Shown here one piece after another: positions 34,682-43,902 of a DNA stretch of 64,000 bases (position 1 is the stretch's first letter; each line of letters begins with the position of its first letter). The DNA is from Acidobacteriota bacterium (GTDB lineage Bacteria; Acidobacteriota; Terriglobia; Terriglobales; Acidobacteriaceae). A model generated the notes under the pieces. The model was not told the DNA's origin. It searched no databases and saw nothing but the letters and a program-made list of their open reading frames with translations. Made by a program: the position numbers and the translations under genes. The DNA lies in the NCBI GenBank assembly GCA_021779935.1, contig JAJXZT010000049.1, positions 1-64,000 on the forward strand, read 5' to 3'.

Positions 34682-37066
34682 ATGGCGGACTATAAATGGC
34701 CAGATCAACAGCACCGCAGTTACCTGGGCAAGAAAATCGACCGTCTGGACGGCCCGGTGAAACTGACGGGACGCGCGAAATATACCTACGACTACAACCC
34801 GAAAGGATTGCTCTACGGAGCGCTGGTGACGTGTCCTTATGCGAGGGCGAAGGTGTTGAGCGTGGACACGAGCGCGGCGGAAAAGATGCCGGGAGTAAAG
34901 GCGCTGAAAGTCGTGAAGACGCCGGGGACGGAAACACACTGGGCGGGCGACGAGATTGTGGCGCTGGCGGCGGTGGACGAACGCATTGCGGAAGACGCAG
35001 CGCGCGCCGTGGTGGTGAAGTACGAAGTGTTGCCGCACTTTGTGCAGGATGAAATCGAACCGCCAAAGGATATTCCGTTGGCGAGCGGCCCGCTGTCGCA
35101 GGAAGACCTGGAAGACATGTTCAGCAACCAGGTGCCGGAGGGAAAGATTGCCGACGCAATCAAGACGCGCGGCATCAACTGGAAGCCGGACGAAGGATTC
35201 TTCAAGGACCTGAAGGGCTACGGAGTCGATCAGGTTGTAATTGACGCTCTGCGCGGTGCACAGGTGAAGCCGGGAACGGCGGGGCCGAAGAGTCCCTATA
35301 AGCGCACGGCGGTGCAGACGGAAGGCGATCCGGACAAGGCGTTTGCGGAAGCGGCGTATGTGGTGGAGGGCGTCTACGGGATGCCGGTGATTACGCACTG
35401 CTGCCTGGAGACGCATGGACTGGTGGCGGAGTGGCCGGACCAGAAAAGCATGAATGTGCATGTCTCGACGCAGAACGTGTCAGGCATGGCGGCGCAGATG
35501 GCGCCGATGCTGAACCTGAGCGCCTCGGACATTCACGTGGAGCAGCAGAACATCGGCGGAGGATTCGGCAGCAAGTTCGGGCCGGATTCGTGGGGCATGC
35601 ATGCGGCGGAACTTTCAAAGATGGCCGGCGGCGCGCCCGTAAAGATGATGCTGGACCGCAAGGTGGAACAGGAGATGGCCGGAGCACGGCCATCGGCCTA
35701 TGGACGCGTGAAGGTAGGGGCCGACAAGGACGGCAACCTGATCGCCTGGGAGTCGAACTCGTGGGGAACGGGCGGCGTAACCGGCGGAGGTTCGCCACCA
35801 CTGCCGTACCTGTTCAGAATTCCCAACCAGAAGAAACAGCATACGGCGGTGAGCTGCAATATCGGCAGCGCACGGGCGTGGCGTGCGCCGAATCATCCAC
35901 AGGCGTCGCTGCTGACGGAGTGCGCACTCGACGACCTGGCGGCAAAGATGGGCATGGACCCGATGGACTTCTTCCTGAAGAACATCGAGATGACCGGACC
36001 GCGGGCAAAGACCTACGCCGAGGAATTCAAGATCGCGGCGGAGATGATCGGATGGAAAGAGAAGTGGCATCCGCGGGGAGATAAAACTCCGGGGCCGCTG
36101 AAGCGCGGGTTGGGGCTGGGTCTGCACACATGGGGCGGACGCGGCCACGAGAGCCACTGCGACCTGACGGTGCATCCGGACGGCGGGGTGGAAGTGAGAA
36201 TCGGCTCGCAGGACCTGGGTACGGGGACGCGAACGGTCATCGCCATTGTGATCGCGGATGCGATGGGCATTCCGATCGAACACGTGAAGGTGTTCCTCGG
36301 CGACAACAAGTATCCGATGTCGGGCGCATCGGGCGGCTCAACGACGTCGGGCGGCGTGAGTTCATCGACCCATCGTGCGGCGGTGGATGCGCGAGATGCG
36401 CTGCTGGCAAAAGTAGCATCATCCCTGAAGGCGCAGCCGGAAGAACTGGAAGTGGTGAAAGGCACGGTGCGGGTAAAGAGCGATCACAGCCGCGCCATGA
36501 CCTGGAAGCAGGCGTGCGCGAAAGTTGGACCGGTGGGAATCACGGTGCGGGGAAATAATCCCGACCGTACGAAACCGCCGGACCTGACGAACAGCGGCAT
36601 CGGCGGCGTGCAGATGGCGGAAGTGAGCGTGGATATCGAAACCGGCGTGGTGCGAGTGGAGAAGCTGATGGCGGTGCAGGACGCAGGGCTGATCGTGAGC
36701 AAGAAAACCTGCGAGACACAGATGCTCGGCGGCATGATCATGGCGGTGAGCTACTCGCTCTACGAAGAAAAAGTGATGGACCCGACGACCGGACGGATGC
36801 TGAATCCGAATATCGAGTTCTACCGGCTGGCGGGATTGCCGGACATCAAGGACCTGCGGATCCATCTTCATAACACGCAGGAACAGGAGAACCGGGGCGT
36901 GATCGGAATTGCCGAGGGCGCGGTGACGGCGCCGGGCACGGCAATCTCAAACGCCATCGCAAACGCAATCGGCGTGCGCGTGCCGTTCATGCCATTTACG
37001 CCGGGTAGAGTGCTGGCGGCACTGGAAGAACACGGCCAGAACGCCATGGCGGGAGGTGCGATGTGA
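34682..37066 (+). CDS. Molybdopterin subunit of xanthine oxidase-family hydroxylase
   Basis: 794 residues. Molybdenum-cofactor contact motifs are visible (NIGGGFGSKFG; HTWGGRGHESHCDLTVHPDG; ASGGSTTSGG; terminal E-GAVTAPGTAISNAIANAIG with the catalytic-position Glu). Aldehyde/xanthine-type hydroxylase by family; substrate unknown. Unusual: residues about 138-194 hold an extra helical segment (QEDLEDMFSNQVP ... IKTRGINWKPDEGFFKDL ... VDQVVIDALRG) that resembles a short helical module seen at the ends of other acidobacterial proteins. It has no Tat signal itself and would be co-exported with the small subunit. Starts 3 bases after it. Confidence 0.92.
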   Translation: MADYKWPDQQHRSYLGKKIDRLDGPVKLTGRAKYTYDYNPKGLLYGALVTCPYARAKVLSVDTSAAEKMPGVKALKVVKTPGTETHWAGDEIVALAAVDERIAEDAARAVVVKYEVLPHFVQDEIEPPKDIPLASGPLSQEDLEDMFSNQVPEGKIADAIKTRGINWKPDEGFFKDLKGYGVDQVVIDALRGAQVKPGTAGPKSPYKRTAVQTEGDPDKAFAEAAYVVEGVYGMPVITHCCLETHGLVAEWPDQKSMNVHVSTQNVSGMAAQMAPMLNLSASDIHVEQQNIGGGFGSKFGPDSWGMHAAELSKMAGGAPVKMMLDRKVEQEMAGARPSAYGRVKVGADKDGNLIAWESNSWGTGGVTGGGSPPLPYLFRIPNQKKQHTAVSCNIGSARAWRAPNHPQASLLTECALDDLAAKMGMDPMDFFLKNIEMTGPRAKTYAEEFKIAAEMIGWKEKWHPRGDKTPGPLKRGLGLGLHTWGGRGHESHCDLTVHPDGGVEVRIGSQDLGTGTRTVIAIVIADAMGIPIEHVKVFLGDNKYPMSGASGGSTTSGGVSSSTHRAAVDARDALLAKVASSLKAQPEELEVVKGTVRVKSDHSRAMTWKQACAKVGPVGITVRGNNPDRTKPPDLTNSGIGGVQMAEVSVDIETGVVRVEKLMAVQDAGLIVSKKTCETQMLGGMIMAVSYSLYEEKVMDPTTGRMLNPNIEFYRLAGLPDIKDLRIHLHNTQEQENRGVIGIAEGAVTAPGTAISNAIANAIGVRVPFMPFTPGRVLAALEEHGQNAMAGGAM

Positions 37067-38046
37067 AGCCTTTTGAATACGCATCGCCGAAGACAGAGAA
37101 GCAGGCGGTTGGGCTGCTGGGCAAAAGCTGGAGCGAGGCCGAAGTGCTGGCGGGCGGAACCGACCTGCTGGCGCTGATGAAGGACGACGTGGTCGCGCCG
37201 AAGCGCCTGGTGAACGTGAAGCACATCGAGAACCTGGGCGAAGTGCATTTCGACGGAAAAGAAATGCGCATTGGCGCGCTGGTGACGATGGGCGAAGCGG
37301 CGGACAACGCGCTCATCAAGCAACACTTTCCCATCCTGCACGAAGCACTATGGGAGGCGGCGAGTCCGCAGATCCGCAACATGGCGACGATGGGCGGGAA
37401 CCTCTGCCAGCGTCCGCGGTGCTGGTACTTCCGCAATGGAATGGGACTGCTGCCGGTGGACGAGAAGGGCGAGTCGCTGGTGCTGAAAGGCGACAACCGC
37501 TACCACGCGGTGCTGGGGAACCACGGGCCGTCGTACTTCGTGAGTCCGTCGACGATTGCGCCGGTGCTGATTGCATACGGCGCGCGGATACGGCTCTATG
37601 GGCCGGAAGGCGCGCGTCAACTGGAGCTGGAGAAGTTCTATCGCGCTCCGATGCATGAAGGCGAACGGGAACACGCACTGAAACCGAACGAGATGATCAC
37701 CGATATCTTCCTGCCCGCGGCATCCACGCGCGCGGGATACGCGGAGATCCGGCAGAAAGAGGCCTTCGACTGGCCAATGGCGAGCTGCGCGGCGGTGCTG
37801 GAGATGAACGGCTCCACGGTGAAGAGCGCACGGATCGTGCTGGGACAGGTGGCGCCGGTTCCATGGTTCTCGCCGGAAGCCGCATTGCACCTGACGGGCA
37901 AGGCGGTGACGGAAGAGACGGCGATGGCGGCGGCACACGCAGCGCTGGAGAACGCAAGAAACCTGGGCAAGAACAAATACAAGATCACGGTGGCAAAAGT
38001 GGCCGTGAAGCGGGCAATCCTGAACGCCGCGAAGGAAGGAGCATAG
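37063..38046 (+). CDS. FAD-binding subunit of xanthine oxidase-family hydroxylase
   Basis: 327 residues from GTG 37063 (GTGA overlap with the large subunit; GGGAGG upstream). CoxM/PaoB-type FAD motifs: EVLAGGTDLLALMK near the N-terminus and NMATMGGNLCQRPRCWYFRN. The cysteines in CQRPRCWYF and the PaoB-like context suggest an additional [4Fe-4S] site as in PaoB, but I cannot count all ligands with certainty. It transfers electrons from molybdenum and Fe-S centres to an acceptor. Confidence 0.9.
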   Translation: MKPFEYASPKTEKQAVGLLGKSWSEAEVLAGGTDLLALMKDDVVAPKRLVNVKHIENLGEVHFDGKEMRIGALVTMGEAADNALIKQHFPILHEALWEAASPQIRNMATMGGNLCQRPRCWYFRNGMGLLPVDEKGESLVLKGDNRYHAVLGNHGPSYFVSPSTIAPVLIAYGARIRLYGPEGARQLELEKFYRAPMHEGEREHALKPNEMITDIFLPAASTRAGYAEIRQKEAFDWPMASCAAVLEMNGSTVKSARIVLGQVAPVPWFSPEAALHLTGKAVTEETAMAAAHAALENARNLGKNKYKITVAKVAVKRAILNAAKEGA

Positions 38047-38048
38047 CC

Positions 38049-38285
38049 ATGCGAATGCCGGATGCAGAACGCTTTGATGTGAGCAGCGAGTCGCTATGCA
38101 CGGGACTTCGCTGGAAGGGACAGTTTGTGTTGTCGGAGCGGGACCAGTCGGTTCCGCCGACGAACGATGGGCTGTTCTGGTGCCTGTACACGCAAACATG
38201 CATTGGGCCGGATGGGAAGATCGCAGAGCCGAGCGTGTGTTCGCAACCGGGACGGAAGTGTCACGGTTCGGGACGAGGCGTGTAA
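38049..38285 (+). CDS. Small cysteine-rich protein at the end of the hydroxylase operon
   Basis: 78 residues; GGAG 10 bases before ATG, 2 bases after the FAD-subunit stop. Five cysteines (SLCTGLRW; FWCLYTQTCIG; SVCSQPGRKCHG) and no hydrophobic segment. No family recognised. Position suggests an accessory, electron-acceptor or assembly protein of the hydroxylase. Confidence 0.6.
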   Translation: MRMPDAERFDVSSESLCTGLRWKGQFVLSERDQSVPPTNDGLFWCLYTQTCIGPDGKIAEPSVCSQPGRKCHGSGRGV

Positions 38286-38404
38286 GAAATACCGAAAGAT
38301 GAAACGAGGCGCGGCGAAAGCTGCGCCTTGTTGCGTTGGAGATGGTTTTTGCCGCATGGCTGCTGGATTTCGCGCTAGAATCTCACCAATGGGTGAGGTG
38401 TGGT

Positions 38405-39100
38405 ATGCGTAGAATCCTTCTCTGGCTGGCATTCGCCGGCACTCTCGCAATTTCCCTGGCAAGCATGGCGCAAGTGCGCGGAACCTACATGGAGACGCGG
38501 ACGGCGGACGTGTACACAGGCATGTGCTTCGCCAATGGCGAAGTGAACCTGACAGGCAACGAAGCCGTGATGGCGTGGCACATCAACAAAGGCACGTGGC
38601 ACGGCGTGAAGCTGGACGGACTGACGATTGCAGCGGCACTGCACGCGCAGGCGACACTGGGCGATCCGTATGCGAACCCGTATCCGGTGAAGTCGGTGCT
38701 GATGGTGGACGACCAGGCGACACCGGCACAGCAAAAAGCGCTCGTCGATTTTGCAAAACACCAGGCGGGCAAGCTGCTGTCCGAGGTGGTGGCGGTGCAT
38801 CGCGAGCCGGTCATCATGGAAGTGGCTGAAGGCAGGATGGAAGGCTATGCGCGGATGCAGGCCGGAATGATGGCTGCGATTGGGACGCGTCCGATCGACG
38901 CCATGGACCGCATCTGCGGAAATGAGTACGACTTCTATCCTCCGCTGGCAAAGAACATTCATCACGCGGAGACGGCCGTGGCGCTGACAGATAGCTACAG
39001 CGGGCCGGGACTGAGCGACCGCTGGTCGGTGAGCGGAAAACGCTCGGCATATATCGGGACGTTTAACACGGGAACGTCGATGATGGCGGCGAAAGAATGA
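38405..39100 (+). CDS. DUF1326-type exported protein
   Basis: About 231 residues from ATG 38405 (GAGG at 6-base spacing). Signal peptide (LLWLAFAGTLAISLASMAQ), then a DUF1326-like core (GTYMETRTADVYTGMCFANGE; VMAWHINKGTWHGVKLDGL). Function of DUF1326 is unknown; homologues are common near metal- and copper-handling genes. Two in-family cysteine positions are partly retained (TGMC, RICGNEYDF). Confidence 0.7.
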   Translation: MRRILLWLAFAGTLAISLASMAQVRGTYMETRTADVYTGMCFANGEVNLTGNEAVMAWHINKGTWHGVKLDGLTIAAALHAQATLGDPYANPYPVKSVLMVDDQATPAQQKALVDFAKHQAGKLLSEVVAVHREPVIMEVAEGRMEGYARMQAGMMAAIGTRPIDAMDRICGNEYDFYPPLAKNIHHAETAVALTDSYSGPGLSDRWSVSGKRSAYIGTFNTGTSMMAAKE

Positions 39101-39201
39101 TCGGGAAAACGGGAAACTGAAAAACGAAGACAAGAACAGAATATTCGAAACAAAGACGGGGGCCTGCGCAGGGAGCGCGGGCCTTTTGTCTTGCCGCGAA
39201 C

Positions 39202-39690
39202 CTAGAAAGTCTGCTGGCAGCCGTGGGCGGCAGCGGCTTCGGCGAGATCGGCCGCGAGTTTACGGTAGATGCGACAGGGAATCTGCTCCTGCGAGCCAAG
39301 CGTGAGGACGGTGACCTCTCCGAAGAAGCCATGCTCCGTGCGATAGGTGATTTCGTGCCAGGGAATGAGCAGCGGCGGATGGCAATAGCTGACGATCCAT
39401 ATTGGCTTGAGATACAGGCCGTGCTCGCCCGCGCCTACGTTGAGGCAACCGTTGTAATTCGTAAACGCGGGAAAGCGAGCGGAGCGGAACTTCCAGAGAT
39501 GGCCGTTCCATGGGCCGTCATAGCGGAAGCGCTGTGCGAGAGCGTTCCATCCGCTGACGCGGCTGATGACGGGGAAGATGATGAAGATTTCCGCGAACGC
39601 AACGAGCGGAATAAGGATCAATACCGGGAGTGGTATCGCGCTGGGGCCAGAGTGCATGTTCAGGCGGACTCCATGTTCGTGGATGAACAT
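39202..39690 (-). CDS. Hypothetical membrane-anchored protein
   Basis: 162 residues, or about 151 if the ATG at 39657 is used. One N-terminal transmembrane segment (LPVLILIPLVAFAEIFIIFPV), then a small domain with W, G and aromatic residues (GWNALAQRFRYDG; GEHGLYLKP; LLIPWHEITY). No family recognised. The plus-strand reading of the same DNA is polar and lacks any domain, so I prefer this strand. Confidence 0.6.
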   Translation of the reverse strand: MFIHEHGVRLNMHSGPSAIPLPVLILIPLVAFAEIFIIFPVISRVSGWNALAQRFRYDGPWNGHLWKFRSARFPAFTNYNGCLNVGAGEHGLYLKPIWIVSYCHPPLLIPWHEITYRTEHGFFGEVTVLTLGSQEQIPCRIYRKLAADLAEAAAAHGCQQTF

Positions 39691-39784
39691 TAAACGATGA
39701 ACGGTGTGCAGTGCGCAAATGTTGCAAGTGGCGGCGGGTAGGGACTATGTTCGTGTGTCGGAATCTACTTGCGGGAGTTTTAAG

Positions 39785-40420
39785 GTGCGAAATACAGGTC
39801 GAATTGCAGTCATGGTATTGATGATGGCGGCGTTTGCAGTGGCCGCGACAAAGGTGGACAAGATCGGCGCGCTGGACAAGGGGCCGGCGGCAGTGAAAGC
39901 GGCGGTGGCGGCGCAGGGCTACAGCGTCCAGGGAAGCGATGGAAAGGTGCTGGCAGAGGTGTGGCCGGCGAAGGACGTGACGGCCGGCAAGAATCCGTCG
40001 GACGCGGCGCTATACGGCACGCTGACGCCCGGGACGTTTGCCGGAGTGCTCTCGTTCCCCAACGGCGGGCAGGATTATCGCGGGCAGAAGATTCCGGCGG
40101 GCGTCTACACGATGCGCTATGAACTGCTGCCGAGCGATGGCAACCACATGGGCGTGGCGCCGAACCCGGATTTTTTCCTGCTGGTGCCGATTGACGAAGA
40201 CACAAACCCGGCACAGACGATCGGAGTTGCGGCCCTGGTGAAGTTGAGCGCCAAGGCTTCGAAGACGACCCATGCGGCGGTGTTCGAGTTGAACGCGCCA
40301 GGAAATGCAGATCCGGGAGCTGAAGTGGACGACAACGGATTCACGGTCTTTACCTTCGACCTGACAATCGGCGGAAAGAAGACGCCGGTGGGGATGGTGG
40401 TGAACGGATCAGCGGAATAA
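39785..40420 (+). CDS. Putative secreted protein of unknown function
   Basis: About 211 residues from GTG 39785, chosen for GGGAG at 7-base spacing and the signal peptide that follows (IAVMVLMMAAFAVAATKV). The body is strand-rich with GVYTMRYELLPSDGNHMGV and NPDFFLLVPIDED; similar proteins recur in Acidobacteria without known function. Monocistronic; terminator follows. Confidence 0.65.
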   Translation: MRNTGRIAVMVLMMAAFAVAATKVDKIGALDKGPAAVKAAVAAQGYSVQGSDGKVLAEVWPAKDVTAGKNPSDAALYGTLTPGTFAGVLSFPNGGQDYRGQKIPAGVYTMRYELLPSDGNHMGVAPNPDFFLLVPIDEDTNPAQTIGVAALVKLSAKASKTTHAAVFELNAPGNADPGAEVDDNGFTVFTFDLTIGGKKTPVGMVVNGSAE

Positions 40421-40967
40421 AGAAAAGTAGAAAGTAAAAAGGGGAAAGTAGAAAGTAAAGGCAAAGACATTAAGGATGGCCTCGCGGAGACGCGGGGCCT
40501 TTGCTATTTGGAGAGGGCGAATGGGATTGACAGGAAAAACGAGAAATTTATTGTCGGGGCATGCGGTGAGGACTGTGGAAAAAGGTGGAGTGGTGTTGTG
40601 TTGTGCAACACCCGTAGAGAATCACAACAGTGGGGGGAGTTCACGCGTAAGTTACTGATTTCAGGTGACGGAGGTGGTCTTGAGTCGGAAGAAGGCGCGG
40701 AGCGGTGTTGTAAGTCGCAACAGATTTCCGTTGCAGTGGTTTTCATCGCCGGTGAGTCAAGCAGGAAGGGTGATCCGCGTAATGCTGTGAGAAATATCGA
40801 CTTACGTCGATGCCTGGAATGCGTGAAGGGGTGAAATCGGGTTTGGCTGTCGAGTTGCCTTATAGCAGGGTGGTTAAGGTCCTCGGTAGCAGGCCCGGAA
40901 GAGAGTAAGGGCGAACGGAGAGGGCCACCGAAATCAAAAACCGCCAGGAAGCGGATGGAGGTAAGTT
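40421..40967. other. Intergenic region with terminator, no supported gene
   Basis: 547 bases. After an AAAGTAGAAAGTAAA low-complexity tract and the terminator at 40478-40503, the rest (40510-40960) contains a 108-codon open frame without ribosome site, domain or typical composition, which I do not call. The promoter for the gene at 40968 should be near 40850-40960. Confidence 0.5.
40478..40503 (+). terminator. Rho-independent terminator
   Basis: Stem GGCCTCGCG/CGCGGGGCC with GAGA tetraloop, followed by TTTG. Confidence 0.75.
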
Positions 40968-41651
40968 ATGACAGTTCTTCTCGTACTCTTCACGTTCGTT
41001 ACTTTTCTCGTGATCGATTACTTCATGAGCCGCGGCAAGGCTCCGGTGTTTGCATCGCAGCGTGTGGCGCAACGTGCACCGGTGACGATGCCCCGTATGG
41101 CGGCCAACGTGGTCAACGGCTTCCAGGTTCCGGAGAACCTGCGGTATCACCAGGGACACACCTGGGCGCTTAGCGAGAGCCCGAACCTGGTGCGGGTTGG
41201 ACTCGACGATTTTGCTTCGAAGCTGCTGGGCAAGGTGGAAGAAGTGCAACTGCCGCAGCGCGGACAGTGGATCCGGCAGGGACAGAAGATTTGGAGCTTC
41301 AAGCGCAATGGCGCGACGGTGAACATGGTTTCTCCGATTGAAGGCAGCGTGGCCGACGTGAACGACGCGGTAGCGGAGAATCCGGAACTGGCGCACAAGG
41401 ATCCCTACGGCGAAGGTTGGATGGTGACGGTGCAGTCGCCGGATGCGAAGACGAACTTCCGCAACCTGATGGGCGGACAACTGGCGCGGTGGTGGATGGA
41501 AGAGGCCGCGGGCCGGTTGATGAAGCGGATTCCGACGCTGAGCGCCGCCATGGCGACGGCACAGGATGGCGGCGTGGCCGCCGAGAACCTGGCCAACCAG
41601 CTGCCGCAGGAGAAATATGCGGAGATCACGAAAGAATTCTTCCTGGCGTAA
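40968..41651 (+). CDS. Membrane-anchored GcvH-like protein without lipoyl lysine
   Basis: 227 residues. One N-terminal transmembrane helix (LLVLFTFVTFLVIDYFM), then a full glycine-cleavage H-protein-like fold: YHQGHTWALSE, LGKVEEVQLPQRGQWIRQGQ, SPIEGSVADVNDAVAENPEL, DPYGEGWMVTVQ. In H-proteins the lipoyl lysine sits in ESVKA; aligned without gaps, this protein has KRNGA, so Gly115 occupies the lysine position. It therefore cannot be lipoylated at the canonical site. The role is unknown; a structural or haem/quinone-associated scaffold is possible. No other glycine-cleavage genes are nearby. Confidence 0.75.
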   Translation: MTVLLVLFTFVTFLVIDYFMSRGKAPVFASQRVAQRAPVTMPRMAANVVNGFQVPENLRYHQGHTWALSESPNLVRVGLDDFASKLLGKVEEVQLPQRGQWIRQGQKIWSFKRNGATVNMVSPIEGSVADVNDAVAENPELAHKDPYGEGWMVTVQSPDAKTNFRNLMGGQLARWWMEEAAGRLMKRIPTLSAAMATAQDGGVAAENLANQLPQEKYAEITKEFFLA

Positions 41652-41714
41652 GCCATCGCAATGGCCCGGGTGATGCCCGGGCCAGTAATTCCCAATTCCT
41701 GACTTTCAGGGTAA

Positions 41715-41757
41715 GCGCCACCTTGAGCGAGACAATCGCGGGAGGTGGCGCATTTTT
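41715..41757 (+). terminator. Rho-independent terminator
   Basis: Stem GCGCCACCT/AGGTGGCGC with a 19-base loop, followed by ATTTTTG. Confidence 0.7.
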
Positions 41758-41893
41758 GTGGGAGCGGAAAAGTTGATGATGGCGGGGAAAGGGGATGGGA
41801 TGCGGGGTTCGGCGGAGAGACGTGCGGGGCCTGAATTTCGTTAATTAGGAAACGTGAATTGATTAGAAAAACTTATGAGCGCATTAGTCATGG

Positions 41894-41931
41894 AGTGATT
41901 ATGGTCACAAAAACGGGTGATTCGAGTCACG
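41894..41931. promoter_or_regulatory. Two tandem CRP/FNR-family-like dyads
   Basis: AGTGA-TTATGG-TCACA (41894-41909) and GGTGA-TTCGAG-TCACG (41916-41931). Both have the GTGA-N6-TCAC core; centres are 22 bases apart, about two helical turns. They lie about 170-200 bases upstream of the gene at 42099. Confidence 0.55.
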
Positions 41932-42098
41932 GCCCGGTGCCCGGTGGACGGTGAGACTGTAGGCAGATGAGGGCCCCATCGCCGATTCCACCAAGGTGGT
42001 GCTGGTGGGATCCAAACGCCTCGGTCTAACGGGTTTAGGGAGTCAGCCACGCTTCCCAGAGGGGGATTCAAGGGAGGCGCTGGCAAAAGGAGGCGGCC

Positions 42099-42572
42099 AT
42101 GTTGCTTGCGTATCGGTTAGTGAAGCTGATGGAAGCTCACTCGGAGGGACTGGCGCGCGCGCTGCAGGCGAAGGTGGAGAAGTGCGACCGCTGCGGCGGG
42201 TATCGCAACGTCCCGCAAGAAGAGTTACGCCGATTGATCAGCGAAGTGTACGGCCACCTGGGAGAGTGGCTGCTGGGCAAGACGGAAGACGATATCAAGT
42301 GGCGCTACATGGGGATTGGGGCGCGACGGGCGGCACAGGGAGTCCCGTTGAGCCAGGTGTTGTGGGTGATCTCCATGGTGAAAGAAAACCTGTGGGATTA
42401 CCTGCAGGAGAACGAAGTGCTGGAGCGTCCGGCGGAAGTGTTTGGCGAGTTGGAAGTTCTGGCATTGCTGGACCAGTTCTTCGACCGCGCGATGTATTAC
42501 GCGGCACGAGGATATGAAAGCCCGCAGGATGCGCATACCGCGGAAGTTCTGGCGGGGAGAGTCGAGAGATAG
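42099..42572 (+). CDS. RsbRD N-terminal-like sensor protein
   Basis: 157 residues; strong ribosome site (AAAGGAGG, 5-base spacing). All-helical sequence (MEAHSEGLARALQAKVEKC; LLGKTEDDIKWRYMGIGARRAAQGVPL) like the N-terminal domains of RsbR-type stressosome sensors (RsbRD_N). A CDRCGG motif suggests a metal site. No STAS domain is attached. The CoA-transferase gene starts 2 bases after its stop, so it may regulate or sense for this operon. Confidence 0.65.
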   Translation: MLLAYRLVKLMEAHSEGLARALQAKVEKCDRCGGYRNVPQEELRRLISEVYGHLGEWLLGKTEDDIKWRYMGIGARRAAQGVPLSQVLWVISMVKENLWDYLQENEVLERPAEVFGELEVLALLDQFFDRAMYYAARGYESPQDAHTAEVLAGRVER

Positions 42573-42574
42573 AC

Positions 42575-43900
42575 ATGTCCTGGCAAGATGAATACCGGAA
42601 CAAAGTAACGACAGCCCACGAAGCGATGAAGGCAGTGCAATCGGGTATGCGGGTGGCCATCCACCCCGGTTGCGCGGAACCGGAGGCGCTGGCGGCGGCT
42701 CTGATGGCGCGTGGTCCGGAAGTGCGCGACGTGGAGATTGTGCACCTGCTGACCCTGGGACGCGCCGATTACGTGGCGCCGGAGATGGAAGGACATTTCC
42801 GTCATAACGCATTTTTTATTGGCGGCAACGTGCGCGACGCGGTGAACAGCGGACGCGCGGACTACATGCCGATTTTCCTGAGCGAGATCGAGGCACTGTT
42901 CGAGAGCGGCGCAATGCCAATCGACGTGTGCCTGATCCAGGTGACGCCTCCGGACGATCACGGCTTCTGCAGCTTCGGCGTGGGCGTGGATATTACGCTG
43001 ACGGCGGCGAAGAAGGCGAAGCACGTGATTGCGCAAGTGAACGCGATGATGCCGCGCACCTATGGCGACAGCTTCATCCACGTCAGCCAGATCGACACGA
43101 TTGTGGAAGCGACGCAGCCGCTGTGCGAGCTGAAGAAGCATCCGGCGGGCGAAGTGGAGCAGGCAATTGGACATCACATCGCCGGATTGATCGACGACGG
43201 CTCATGCCTGCAATTGGGCATCGGGGGAATTCCGGATGCTGTGCTGGACAACCTGAGAGACCGCAAGGACCTCGGAATCCACACCGAGATGGTGTCGGAC
43301 AACGTGGTGCCGCTGATTGAGGCGGGCGTCATTACCGGCCTGAGAAAGAACTTCAAGCCGCGCAAGATCATCCTGTCCTTCGTGCTGGGAACGAAGACAC
43401 TGTTCGAGTACATCCACGATAATCCGCTGTTTGAGTTCCACCCGAATGCATACACGAACGATCCCTTCCAGGTGTCGAGAAACGACAACATGGTGGCGAT
43501 CAACTCGGCGTTGCAGGTGAGCGTGACCGGGCAGGTTTGCTCGGACTCGGTGGGACAGATGTTCTACAGCGGCTTCGGCGGACAGGTGGACTTTATTCGC
43601 GGAGCGGCGCGCAGCAAGGGCGGAAAGCCGATCATCGCGCTGGCGTCGACGGCGAAGAACGGAACGATTTCGCGCATTGTGCCGATGCTGGCGCCGGGCG
43701 CGGGAGTGGTCACAACGCGGGCCGACGTGCACTACGTGGTGACGGAGTATGGAGTGGCATATCTGCACGGCAAGAATGTGCGGCAACGAGCGGAAGCGCT
43801 CATCCAGATTGCTCATCCGAAATTCAGGGATGCGCTTTATGAACATTGCGAACAGGCCCACTGGCTGCAGCGGGCACATGAGATCGCACCATCGAGGTGA
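42575..43900 (+). CDS. Acetyl-CoA hydrolase / 4-hydroxybutyrate CoA-transferase family protein
   Basis: 441 residues of the class I CoA-transferase type: [21 protein letters not shown] at the N-terminus, [16 protein letters not shown] and [10 protein letters not shown] (the conserved Glu that forms the glutamyl-CoA thioester is in HTEMVSD), then [16 protein letters not shown] and [12 protein letters not shown]. It transfers CoA between acyl-CoA and a carboxylate such as acetate or butyrate. In an operon with a 2-oxoacid:ferredoxin oxidoreductase it would handle the acyl-CoA product. Confidence 0.88.
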   Translation: MSWQDEYRNKVTTAHEAMKAVQSGMRVAIHPGCAEPEALAAALMARGPEVRDVEIVHLLTLGRADYVAPEMEGHFRHNAFFIGGNVRDAVNSGRADYMPIFLSEIEALFESGAMPIDVCLIQVTPPDDHGFCSFGVGVDITLTAAKKAKHVIAQVNAMMPRTYGDSFIHVSQIDTIVEATQPLCELKKHPAGEVEQAIGHHIAGLIDDGSCLQLGIGGIPDAVLDNLRDRKDLGIHTEMVSDNVVPLIEAGVITGLRKNFKPRKIILSFVLGTKTLFEYIHDNPLFEFHPNAYTNDPFQVSRNDNMVAINSALQVSVTGQVCSDSVGQMFYSGFGGQVDFIRGAARSKGGKPIIALASTAKNGTISRIVPMLAPGAGVVTTRADVHYVVTEYGVAYLHGKNVRQRAEALIQIAHPKFRDALYEHCEQAHWLQRAHEIAPSR

Positions 43901-43902
43901 AA

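Larger units (their letters stand above)
41652..42098. promoter_or_regulatory. Regulatory region upstream of the oxidoreductase operon
   Basis: 447 bases containing a GC-rich dyad (41662-41684), a terminator (41715-41757) and two tandem CRP-like dyads (41894-41909, 41916-41931). No gene is seen. Confidence 0.6.

Noticed and set aside
39223-39693. 156-codon plus-strand frame
   Set aside because: Overlaps the minus-strand membrane protein, which has a transmembrane segment; the plus frame has no domain or ribosome site.
40508-40834. 108-codon frame after a terminator
   Set aside because: No ribosome site, no domain and no conserved features visible.
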